From NCBI GenBank assembly GCA_021151825.1, contig JAGKWQ010000003.1, positions 62,001-126,000 on the forward strand: a stretch of DNA of 64,000 nt. Direction: 5' to 3'. Of the stretch, positions 26,367 through 34,616 are shown piece after piece. The notes below the pieces were generated by a model. It did no database searches. It had not been told where the DNA came from and worked only from the letters and a program-made list of their open reading frames with translations. Source of the DNA: Cellvibrionaceae bacterium (GTDB taxonomy: Bacteria > Pseudomonadota > Gammaproteobacteria > Pseudomonadales > Cellvibrionaceae). The position numbers and the translations under genes were made by a program. The stretch's first letter is position 1, and every line of letters begins with the position of its first letter.

Positions 26367-29168
26367 TTACAACGACTCAAGGAAGCGCAACACATCCTGC
26401 TTTTGTGATGACGATAATGCTTGATACGCATTTTTCGCCGCTTGGCCTTCACCACCGTGCCACAAGATTGCTTCTTCAATCGTGCGTGCGCGGCCATCGT
26501 GTAAATAGCTGTGTACTGGTGTGCAGACTTGCGCACCTTGTGCAGCTTCAGTGACACCGCCAGTTACACATGCCGATAAACCTAACCCCCACAGTGGCGC
26601 AGTACGCCATTCAGCGCCGCTCGCCTGGCCTTCGCCAAGATTATCGGCGAGATCCGCGCCCATATCATGCAGCAACATATCGGTATAAGGCTTGATCGTT
26701 TGGCTGCGCAATTCACCGAGTGGATGATATTGGCTGGTCACGTGTGACGGCGTGTGGCAAGCAACACAACCAATGGTTGCGAATTGTGTTTCGCCACGCT
26801 GTACAGCGGCGTCATTAAGGTTGCGTTGCGGGCGCACACCGAGTGTTGAAATATATTTCACTAAATTATTTAAATGCGTGTCAGATAATTCCGAACCACT
26901 CGCACCGCAATCCGTTTGCGCAGAACCGCAATCAGGATTTGGTAACACGCTGGTCATCACCCCCATATCCGCATTAAATGCTGCAGCAACCTGATGCTTC
27001 ACACTGGTCGTTCCCGCCTTATAACCAAAGCGGCCCAAACGGGTTTGGCCGGATGGATCGGTGATGCGATTGGCGCGACCGGAAATGCCATCGCCGTTAG
27101 CATCGTTGATATCTTCTTTCGCAAGAATTGCAGATTCAGGAATTGCCTCCAATAAACCCATACCGACTAATTGCGGTGCAACGCGCGCAGAAAAACGCGC
27201 GGGTGTTACGCCACTAAATTGATAATTGGGTTTACGCAAACCGTTTGATTCACTCCAGAATGCAATCGATGCTTGCCCTTCACTCGCAACGCCACCAGAT
27301 GATTTTGGTTGCAAGGAACGGCCAAGGTTTGGATGCGGATTGCCATTCGCATCAGCAACTTTAAATACCCATTTTTCTAACGGCTGACCAACGGGCGCTG
27401 GTGCCGCGCGACCATTACGCACATGGCAACCGGCGCAGCGATCATGCACATAATGCGGGCCGGCTTTACCGACGGTATCAGGGAAAATTCCATTATCAGC
27501 AACATGTTCATCGTGCGAACCATCAACAAATGATGCGTGATGCACTCGGCGCCCTAATACAAATGGCTGGCCGTTAATCGATGCGAGGTTCGTTGCCATT
27601 TGGATGAAATGATTATCCGGTTCATTGGTATGGTTGTAAGGCAAAGTTGTCTTTCCACCTAACCAGGCTTTCTCCGGAATTTTTACCGAATCTTTTCTGC
27701 CACCAATGGTGCCGAAATTACCGGTAATATCCCAAGGTACCAAGCCTTCACCGACGATGTATAAATACGTCGTACCGTAATAAGCCGAACGACCGTGGGG
27801 AACGGTGTGATCGAGGAATTGACTTAATTCAAATTCGAGTTTATCGCCGATTCGAATATTACGGCCTTCGCGCGCGTTGTAGCTGCGCTCTTTGTAATAA
27901 TTTAAATTATCGATCACATTCATGGTGCCGTTATCGTAATACTCGGCCACAGTGCCCACACCGCGATAGAACCAGCGATTTTCCGCTTCAGTATCATTCA
28001 ATTTAAATTGGGTTTTCACATTCATACGCACGGTGCTGCCACCCTTGGCAACGTAGTCGACAATTTCAATTTCCGCCGTGCGATGTTCCCAATAAAAACT
28101 GAGGAAGTGATCGTAAGCCTGGAATTGATCTTCTTTCGCATGGCGATCACGGCCGCGATCCGCAATGCGCGTTACCAATGCATCGCCGCGATCAAATTGA
28201 ATTGCGCCTTCAAGCACCGTCGATGAATTGTATAAGGGCACAATATTGCCGAGGCTTGCGATAGAAGAACTGGATTGTGCCACCGGCGTAGAGGAACTAC
28301 TGCGCGATGAACTTAACGAAACAAGCGAGCTGCTGCGCGATGAGCTCGATAGCAGCGAACTGGAGCGAGACGAGCTGGATGTTGCTGTGCTGGTTGAAAC
28401 AGCGCTCAACGAATAATTTTGCCAGGGCGTATCCTGACCTGCCCCGGAACGAATAATAGTGAAATTAATACTTACCACATCCGTCGTTTTTAAATTGGGA
28501 ATGTCGTAAGTCCAGTTGCTACCGGATACATTCATCCGCACATTTTGTTGTGCGCCATTGTTGATGCGGTAATGTATATCAACAATGTCCGCCTGGTTTA
28601 CGGTTGCGCGCAAGGTAGTGCTATTCAATGTAGTGACGCAACCGGAATTGCAATTGCCCGCCGCCGCACTGGATGAAGAAGCCACCGGCAATGCACCGAA
28701 CACATCCATTTCAAAAATAGAGTAACCCCAGGTATTACCGGTGCTGCGCGTTAATGCATTCATGCGCACATAACGATAAGTACCATTCACACCAACTGTA
28801 TCAGTGCGATTGCCAAACGTACCGCCAGTACGCAAGCTCATTTGCGTCCAGGTGGAATTATTGTTGGAGCCAAGCAACTCATAACTCGCGGCATTGGCGG
28901 CTTCCCAATTAATCACCACCTGATTGAGCGCATATGCCTGCCCTAAATCGAGCGTAAGTGAACTGGGTGAAACGCCGTGGCTGGATTCCCAACGTGTGCT
29001 GCCATTGTTATCGATGGCAAAACTGGCAGGTTGTAAATTGGTACTGCCAATTGCGTTAACAGGATTGATGTTAATGGTTTGTGCGTTTGTTGTTTGCACA
29101 CAAAGGCCGCTACTGGCCAATGCAACAAATAGACAAACAGCTCTGGAACCGAGCGGTAGTATTTGCAT
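26367..29168 (-). CDS. Secreted di-haem oxidoreductase with CBM32- and CBM56-like domains
   Basis: 933 residues. Signal peptide 1-29; F5/8-type discoidin/CBM32 domain about 32-158 (RWESSHG, LDLGQAYALNQVVINWE); CBM56-like beta domain about 177-256 (DIVDIHYRINNGAQQNVRMN, ending DTPWQNYS), the fold that binds beta-1,3-glucan; poly-serine linker about 257-303. An unnamed beta-rich domain spans about 315-480. The C-terminal di-haem oxidoreductase/thiol-oxidoreductase domain has haem sites CAGCH (578-582) and CVACH (801-805), with GKAGPHYVHDRCAGCH and LHDMGADLADN as family landmarks. AGAGG precedes the ATG; a terminator follows. Probably outer-surface or periplasmic electron-transfer enzyme directed to polysaccharide. 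Single-gene unit; the linker style is typical of Cellvibrio-like degraders. Confidence 0.92.
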   Translation of the reverse strand: MQILPLGSRAVCLFVALASSGLCVQTTNAQTININPVNAIGSTNLQPASFAIDNNGSTRWESSHGVSPSSLTLDLGQAYALNQVVINWEAANAASYELLGSNNNSTWTQMSLRTGGTFGNRTDTVGVNGTYRYVRMNALTRSTGNTWGYSIFEMDVFGALPVASSSSAAAGNCNSGCVTTLNSTTLRATVNQADIVDIHYRINNGAQQNVRMNVSGSNWTYDIPNLKTTDVVSINFTIIRSGAGQDTPWQNYSLSAVSTSTATSSSSRSSSLLSSSSRSSSLVSLSSSRSSSSTPVAQSSSSIASLGNIVPLYNSSTVLEGAIQFDRGDALVTRIADRGRDRHAKEDQFQAYDHFLSFYWEHRTAEIEIVDYVAKGGSTVRMNVKTQFKLNDTEAENRWFYRGVGTVAEYYDNGTMNVIDNLNYYKERSYNAREGRNIRIGDKLEFELSQFLDHTVPHGRSAYYGTTYLYIVGEGLVPWDITGNFGTIGGRKDSVKIPEKAWLGGKTTLPYNHTNEPDNHFIQMATNLASINGQPFVLGRRVHHASFVDGSHDEHVADNGIFPDTVGKAGPHYVHDRCAGCHVRNGRAAPAPVGQPLEKWVFKVADANGNPHPNLGRSLQPKSSGGVASEGQASIAFWSESNGLRKPNYQFSGVTPARFSARVAPQLVGMGLLEAIPESAILAKEDINDANGDGISGRANRITDPSGQTRLGRFGYKAGTTSVKHQVAAAFNADMGVMTSVLPNPDCGSAQTDCGASGSELSDTHLNNLVKYISTLGVRPQRNLNDAAVQRGETQFATIGCVACHTPSHVTSQYHPLGELRSQTIKPYTDMLLHDMGADLADNLGEGQASGAEWRTAPLWGLGLSACVTGGVTEAAQGAQVCTPVHSYLHDGRARTIEEAILWHGGEGQAAKNAYQALSSSQKQDVLRFLESL

Positions 29169-29706
29169 GTGATCTTGCCTCTACTTTATTTATTATCGAG
29201 AGGTTGCCCAACGGACAGCGAGACGGGAGCAACGGTTGATACTTTTTATTGTTAATTCGTTAAAGATTTTTTATCGTTAATTCGCTAAAGACTTTTTATT
29301 CTACTGAAGTCTTTTATTCTGCATTTTTATAAACGGCTTCCATACCTGGTGCGCTATTCCGCAAAATGGATATCACTTGTGGCGAGACCAGATCGCAAAA
29401 AATTATTGGTGTTGTAATAGCGCGGTAACAAAGTGTAAGAAGTGAAATTGCCGGCGTCGTCCCACAATAAGGATGCAGGCAAAGTGGCTACTCAAAAACA
29501 GATCTGCTGCACAAAAGTGGCCGTTAATAAGATTGATTCGCATCGAAAACGCATTAAATTCCTGAAATTTCATGCGTCCCAATCAACGAATTAATAAGTG
29601 GCACTACTGATTTCGCATTTTGCTGGGCAATTTCGGCGTGCATCGCACCTGTCATAAAAACTCAACACTCCCGTGGTTTTATGGTGGAAACTCGCGGAGA
29701 ACCATC
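29169..29706. other. Intergenic region between di-haem and glycosyltransferase genes
   Basis: About 540 bases between divergent genes. It contains the tandem repeat at 29242-29291 and presumably both promoters. The frame extending the glycosyltransferase upstream to 29620 is not supported. No RNA gene or further repeat seen. Confidence 0.5.
29242..29291. repeat. Two-copy tandem repeat upstream of the di-haem gene
   Basis: A 24-25-base unit (TTTTTATnGTTAATTCGnTAAAGA) occurs twice in direct succession, 75-125 bases before the di-haem start; a partial third copy (ACTTTTTATTC) follows. GTTAATTCG repeats at two-turn spacing would suit a cooperative regulator. Confidence 0.6.
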
Positions 29707-30630
29707 ATGAACGCCACAGCCCATTCACCGGACAATATTGGTGTCGTTATCACTACGTACAATCAACCTGCATGGTTGGAAAAAGTGCTGCTGGGTTATG
29801 AGGCCCAAGCGTTTACTGATTTCCGGGTATTAATTGCTGATGATGGTTCCGGCGAAGCGACGCGCGCAGTCATTGAGAAATTCAAGCAACGCGGAAAACT
29901 GGATATTGAACATGTTTGGCATGAGGACCGTGGCTTTCGCAAATGCCAGATCCTCAATAAAGTTATTTTTCACACCGACTGCGATTACCTGATCTTCACC
30001 GATGGCGATTGTATCCCCGAGCCGGATTTTGTTGCCAAGCATTGGCAATTGGCGCGTCCCGGTTATTTTCTTTCTGGCGGTTATGTGAAATTGAATATGG
30101 CGGTTTCTACTGCCATTAATGCCGATCACATCACAGCAGGTAATCCTTTTGGTATCGACTGGCTTACCCGCAACGGCCAAAAGAACAGCCATAAATTATG
30201 GAAGTTGGTAAAAAGCCAATGGCTAAAAAATCTGTTGAATACAGTTACACCGACCAAAGCCACCTGGAACGGTATGAACAGTTCCACCTGGACGGAAGCC
30301 ATTCGCGCTTGCAACGGTTTTAATGAGGATATGCAGTACGGCGGGCTGGATCGCGAATTGGGTGAGCGGTTATACAACCTGGGATTAAAAGGCAAACAAG
30401 TGCGTTACAGCGTGAGCTGTTTACATCTGGATCATCCACGTTCCTATGACACTCCGGAAACCTGGGCAAAAAACTACGCCATTCGCGCTGAAGTAAAACG
30501 ACTGGGGCTTTATTGGACGCCCAACGGAATGAGCAAAACCTCTTTACCATCGACTGTGTTTGCCGCAAAGACACCGGTATTCGAACAACCCATGACACGC
30601 ACCAAACATCAAAAAGCGGCGGCTGTTTAA
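29707..30630 (+). CDS. Glycosyltransferase family 2 (GT-A)
   Basis: 307 residues. GVVITTYNQPAWLEKVLLGYEAQ, then LIADDGSGE, is the nucleotide-sugar binding N-terminus; FTDGDCIPEPDF supplies the D-x-D metal motif; GGLDRELGERLYNLG is the downstream acceptor/catalytic element also found in galactosyltransferase-type C-terminal domains. GGAGA lies before the ATG at 29707, so the longer frame from 29620 is not used. Likely adds a sugar to LPS core or another surface glycan. Convergent with a second glycosyltransferase; both precede the main LPS cluster. Confidence 0.92.
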   Translation: MNATAHSPDNIGVVITTYNQPAWLEKVLLGYEAQAFTDFRVLIADDGSGEATRAVIEKFKQRGKLDIEHVWHEDRGFRKCQILNKVIFHTDCDYLIFTDGDCIPEPDFVAKHWQLARPGYFLSGGYVKLNMAVSTAINADHITAGNPFGIDWLTRNGQKNSHKLWKLVKSQWLKNLLNTVTPTKATWNGMNSSTWTEAIRACNGFNEDMQYGGLDRELGERLYNLGLKGKQVRYSVSCLHLDHPRSYDTPETWAKNYAIRAEVKRLGLYWTPNGMSKTSLPSTVFAAKTPVFEQPMTRTKHQKAAAV

Positions 30631-30674
30631 GCCGCTGCCCTCGCAATAATCGTTCACAGACACATTCGATAGTA

Positions 30675-31499
30675 TTACCGAAAGCGCTGCAAATCATAAT
30701 GCGCGTAGAGCGCGCGCCACTGTTCGGTATTACCCTCACCGCGCACATTAGTGCGCTTTAATGACACCCGCTGGGTTCCCCATATAGGCATCGGCTTGTC
30801 GCCGGGCGCGGACGAGCGACGAACCTCCGTTCCCGCCATAAGTGACATCGCCTTGAACCAGAGGTCATCGGCGCGTGGCGTTAGCGTTAAAAATAAATCC
30901 CGCTGCAAAACATCCGTATGCAAAGCACCCGGTGGATAGAGAACTCCGCCGTAGCCAACCGACATAAGCCAGGTGTGGGTTACATCGCGCCCTTCGCTTG
31001 TCGGCCATTGGTGGTAAGGTTTGGGTAAACCACAGGGCTCAAATTCAATGGTGCGGCACTCATGGGCAATGATCGCGCGCGGATAACGCAAATGATCCCG
31101 GTACAACCGGCGCAACCAATCAGGGCTATACATCAAGTCATCGTCACAGGTCACTATGACGTCATTGGGATACTGCGCCAGGGAGTGAATCAGCTTGCGG
31201 TGCGGACAGGTTAAATCCACATAGTTGATGGTAAAGATATCACCTTCCAATTCCGCTAATGCCCGGGGAATCTGCTGACGCAAACCGTCATTCAACCACA
31301 GGATAATTTTCCGGGCAGCGACATCCTGCGCCAATAAGCTGCGCACTGTGAGCGCCACGGCCTGCAAGCGGGAAGGAATAGAGGTGAGGGAAATAATGAC
31401 GGGTAATGCGGGATCACCCCGGCGATTCAATACGTGACTGTCCAATCTTTTTAGCCGATGCGCCATCAGCAAAGATCCTGGCAGCTGTTTTAACTTCAT
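30675..31499 (-). CDS. Glycosyltransferase (GT-A fold, DDDL motif)
   Basis: 274 residues. PVIISLTSIPSRLQAVALTVRSLLAQ begins a GT2-like nucleotide-binding domain; NDVIVTCDDDLMYSPDWLRRLYRDH carries the metal-binding aspartates. The TSIPSR and SVGYGGVLYPPGAL pattern is typical of a bacterial group of uncharacterised glycosyltransferases in LPS/capsule loci. Soluble, with no membrane helix. Convergent with the GT2 gene (44 bases between stops). An internal ATG (residue 12) is an alternative start. Confidence 0.85.
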   Translation of the reverse strand: MKLKQLPGSLLMAHRLKRLDSHVLNRRGDPALPVIISLTSIPSRLQAVALTVRSLLAQDVAARKIILWLNDGLRQQIPRALAELEGDIFTINYVDLTCPHRKLIHSLAQYPNDVIVTCDDDLMYSPDWLRRLYRDHLRYPRAIIAHECRTIEFEPCGLPKPYHQWPTSEGRDVTHTWLMSVGYGGVLYPPGALHTDVLQRDLFLTLTPRADDLWFKAMSLMAGTEVRRSSAPGDKPMPIWGTQRVSLKRTNVRGEGNTEQWRALYAHYDLQRFR

Positions 31500-31704
31500 T
31501 CGATCAACCCGTTAATTAGCGCCGGATCCAGCACCGGCCCCTGCCAAACCTACAGGATTTCTGTGTCATTCCTATGACATACCGGCAGCAAATCCAGCTC
31601 GTGCAAGTTCAGGGCTGGAAATTTTATAACTGTCGGGACCATACTGCCGCCCATATCAGTAGATATCATGTCAGTAGATATACGCTTGAACAGTCGAGGG
31701 GTTT

Positions 31705-32232
31705 ATGAATCACACACATATTAATGTGGAAGAGTTTATGGCGAGTAAAACCGCCGATACCTGCATTCTGGATGTACGCACCGCTGCCGAGGTGAAATCG
31801 TCCCACCTGCCCGGCAGCCTGCATATACCATTGCATGAACTCACAGCCCAACGCTTACAGCAGGAAATCATCGCCAACAGAAAAAATGGCAGCAACATCT
31901 ATTTACTCTGTCAAGGCGGCAAGCGTGCAGAAATGGCGGCGACCCAGCTGCAGGGGAATATCGATGCCGGCTTGATTGTGATTGATGGCGGAATCAATGC
32001 CTTGAAAGCGGCGAATATCCCACTGAATGAAGGCAAAGGCGCGATCTCACTGGAACGGCAAGTGCGTATCGTCGCCGGTTTTCTGGTATTGCTGGGGGTA
32101 GTGCTGGGGTTTCAGGTAAACGCGGGATTTTTCGGGTTGTCGGGTTTTGTCGGTGCAGGCCTGATGTTTGCGGGCATCACCGATACGTGCATGATGGGTA
32201 TGTTACTCGCGCGCATGCCGTGGAATCGTTAA
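31705..32232 (+). CDS. Rhodanese domain fused to DUF2892 membrane region (YgaP-like)
   Basis: 175 residues. The rhodanese domain (1-105; DTCILDVRTAAEVKSSHLPGSLHIPL) contains the active-site loop CQGGKRA with the persulfide-forming cysteine. The C-terminal DUF2892 part (about 115-165) has two membrane helices. GAGGGG immediately precedes the ATG. It transfers sulfane sulfur at the inner membrane. Followed 31 bases later by an ETHE1-like persulfide dioxygenase, so the pair likely handles sulfide/persulfide detoxification. No sulfide:quinone oxidoreductase or regulator gene is adjacent. Confidence 0.92.
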   Translation: MNHTHINVEEFMASKTADTCILDVRTAAEVKSSHLPGSLHIPLHELTAQRLQQEIIANRKNGSNIYLLCQGGKRAEMAATQLQGNIDAGLIVIDGGINALKAANIPLNEGKGAISLERQVRIVAGFLVLLGVVLGFQVNAGFFGLSGFVGAGLMFAGITDTCMMGMLLARMPWNR

Positions 32233-32263
32233 GCGTTTAGATTCATTAGATAGAGGAATGAGT

Positions 32264-32956
32264 ATGATTTTTCGTCAGCTATTTGAGCGTGAATCCTCCA
32301 CATTCACTTATCTGGTCGCTTGTACCGACACTCGCGAAGCAGCACTGATCGACACCGTAAAAACCGAGGTCCCCAAATATCTACAACTACTGCACGAGCT
32401 GGGGTTGAAACTGGTTTACGCGCTGGAGACCCATACCCACGCCGACCATATCACTGGCGCAGGCGAATTACGCGATGTGACCGGTTGTAAAACCCTGTTG
32501 GGTGAAGAGGCGCATTCCCCTTGCGTTTCGGCCACATTAAAAGACGGCGACCTGATTCCGGTTGGCAAATTATTGCTCAAAGCGATCTACACACCGGGCC
32601 ACACGGATGACTCCTACTGTTATCTACTGGAGCATGCGGGCCAAGCCTGTGTCTTCACGGGTGATACCTTGTTGATTCGCAGCACTGGCCGCACCGATTT
32701 TCAAAATGGCAGCGCCGAAGCGCAATACCATAGCTTGTTCGATAAATTGCTGCTCCTGCCCGATAACACTTGGGTTTATCCCGCCCATGACTATAAAGGT
32801 TGGCAAACCAGCACTATCGGCGAAGAAAAACAACATAACCCGCGCCTGCAATTGGGTGATGTTCATGCGTATGTTGAATTTATGCGCAATCTCAATCTGC
32901 CAGACCCCACACTAATGGATATTGCGATACCCGCTAACCGCGCGTGTGGAAAATAG
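32264..32956 (+). CDS. ETHE1-like persulfide dioxygenase (MBL fold)
   Basis: 230 residues. Metallo-beta-lactamase fold with ETHTHADHITG (HxHxDH), GHTDDSYCYLL, FTGDTLLIRSTGRTDFQNGS and YPAHDYKGW; the last two are specific to the ETHE1/Blh group, mononuclear iron enzymes that oxidise glutathione persulfide to sulfite. TAGAGGA gives correct spacing to the ATG at 32264, not the one at 32258. Second gene of the sulfur operon with the rhodanese. The DUF6165 gene follows 82 bases later and is probably a separate function. Confidence 0.93.
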   Translation: MIFRQLFERESSTFTYLVACTDTREAALIDTVKTEVPKYLQLLHELGLKLVYALETHTHADHITGAGELRDVTGCKTLLGEEAHSPCVSATLKDGDLIPVGKLLLKAIYTPGHTDDSYCYLLEHAGQACVFTGDTLLIRSTGRTDFQNGSAEAQYHSLFDKLLLLPDNTWVYPAHDYKGWQTSTIGEEKQHNPRLQLGDVHAYVEFMRNLNLPDPTLMDIAIPANRACGK

Positions 32957-33038
32957 CGGAAATCGCAAAGGTAATATCCTTATCGCCGCCGGATTTGCTA
33001 GAATCGCCGCCTCAAAAAATTCCGCAGAGAACACAACC

Positions 33039-33434
33039 ATGCTGATCCAGGCTCCTATCTCCCTTGGCGAACTGATTGACAAAATCACTATTCTGGAAAT
33101 CAAAGCTGTTCATATCAGCGATGAAATCAAACTCAAAAATGTGACTCATGAGTTGAATATCCTCAATGACAAGGTCGACAACTTGCTGGATGCTGCGGGT
33201 AAAACCAAACTGGAACCGCTGAAAAAATCGCTGAAAGATATCAACCAGGAATTGTGGGTTATTGAAGACGACATCCGCGACTGCGAACGCGACAAAGACT
33301 TCAGCGATAAATTTATCCAACTGGCGCGCGCCGTTTATTTCACCAACGACAAACGCGCCGCCGTAAAAAAAGATATCAACCTCGCCTTTGGCTCTGAATT
33401 GATCGAAGAAAAATCGTACAAAAATTACCAGTAA
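33039..33434 (+). CDS. DUF6165 family protein
   Basis: 131 residues, helical and highly charged. The opening APISLGELIDKITILEIKAVHI and the later LWVIEDDIRDCERDKDF and AVYFTNDKRAAVKKDINLAFGS define the DUF6165 family, commonly found next to LPS-core glycosyltransferases. Function unknown. The ATG at 33039 is chosen because the upstream 39 residues overlap the previous gene and look non-coding. First gene of the LPS-core cluster, 120 bases before waaC. Confidence 0.85.
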   Translation: MLIQAPISLGELIDKITILEIKAVHISDEIKLKNVTHELNILNDKVDNLLDAAGKTKLEPLKKSLKDINQELWVIEDDIRDCERDKDFSDKFIQLARAVYFTNDKRAAVKKDINLAFGSELIEEKSYKNYQ

Positions 33435-33554
33435 TTTTTACGTGTCCCTTGCAGAGTTAACCATGGGATTAGTGTCCTCAATGCCGTACAAAACATTATC
33501 GAAGCAATTTACAGCACAGTGCTGTTTATGCCGTAAATCACACGGATGTGATTT

Positions 33555-34586
33555 ATGAAAATCCTGCTAATTAAAATGTCCTCCATGGGCGATATTTTCC
33601 ACACCTTCCCTGCCATCAGTGACATCAGGAAAAATTTTCCTGATGCTCAGATCGATTGGGTTGTTGAGGACAGCTTCAAGGAAATTGTGGATTGGCATCC
33701 AGCAGTCCATAAAGTTGTTCCCATCCATTTGCGTCGCTGGGTAAAGCAGCGCAATAAAATCGCATGGCAAGAATTTAAAACCTGGCGGCAAGAATTGCGC
33801 CAGGAAACCTATGACCTGGTTATCGATGCGCAAGGTTTGTTAAAAAGCGCGGTCATTGCCAAATGCGCCAAAAGCCTGGTTATTCATGGTTACGACAAAT
33901 ATTCAGCCCGTGAAGCAGTGACTCACTGGTTTTATAAATTCCAGCATCATGTTGAGAAAGAGCAACACGCCGTGGAGCGTACCCGTCAACTGGTGGGCAA
34001 AGTGCTGGGCTACACGCCGGGTGAAAAATTAAATTTTGGTATCAACCAGAATTTCACGCACATCAAAAAAAATCCGCGCAAATTAATTTTTATTATTGGC
34101 ACCAGTTGGGTTACCAAATTGTGGGCTGCCAATGAATGGAAAGCATTAACCCAAATTGCGTTGAATGCCGATTTTGATGTGGAGATTATTTGGGGCAGCC
34201 CGGAAGAACAAGCGATTGCCGATGGCATTATCGCCAGTTGCCCGGGCGCCAGCCGCCCTGAACAGCGATTATCTATTACCACGATTGCTGAAAAACTGGT
34301 GGAGGCTGCGGGTGTTATCGGCCTGGATACCGGCTTTTCACATTTGGCTGGCGCACTGGAAACACCTACTATTGCGCTTTACGGTGCAACATCACCAACA
34401 AAAGTAGGTTTGATTGGCGAGCACACCCATAACCTGCAAATGAACGAACCGCTCGCATGTATGCCCTGCCATAAGCGCCATTGCAAATGGCTACCTGAAC
34501 ACAGTATTGATACACCGCAATGCATGACCAGCATCAATGCCACACAGGTTTGGGCCGAACTGCAAAAGAAAATTCCACAGCACTGA
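33555..34586 (+). CDS. waaC: LPS heptosyltransferase I
   Basis: 343 residues, GT9 family. MKILLIKMSSMGDIFHTFPAISDIRKNFPDAQIDWVVEDSF split across the N-terminal Rossmann domain is the waaC opening; GTSWVTKLWAANEWKAL and LDTGFSHLAGALETPTIALYGATSP are the donor-binding C-terminal motifs. It adds the first L-glycero-D-manno-heptose to Kdo in the inner core, on the cytoplasmic face of the inner membrane. Followed 30 bases later by the YejM-like gene and a run of same-strand glycan genes. waaF is not in the window. Confidence 0.95.
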   Translation: MKILLIKMSSMGDIFHTFPAISDIRKNFPDAQIDWVVEDSFKEIVDWHPAVHKVVPIHLRRWVKQRNKIAWQEFKTWRQELRQETYDLVIDAQGLLKSAVIAKCAKSLVIHGYDKYSAREAVTHWFYKFQHHVEKEQHAVERTRQLVGKVLGYTPGEKLNFGINQNFTHIKKNPRKLIFIIGTSWVTKLWAANEWKALTQIALNADFDVEIIWGSPEEQAIADGIIASCPGASRPEQRLSITTIAEKLVEAAGVIGLDTGFSHLAGALETPTIALYGATSPTKVGLIGEHTHNLQMNEPLACMPCHKRHCKWLPEHSIDTPQCMTSINATQVWAELQKKIPQH

Positions 34587-34616
34587 TTTCGTTTTTTCAA
34601 AAGGAAATTTATCGCT

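Noticed and set aside
29221..29320. Possible CRISPR array
   Set aside because: Only two adjacent copies of an AT-rich unit without spacers, and no cas genes in the window.
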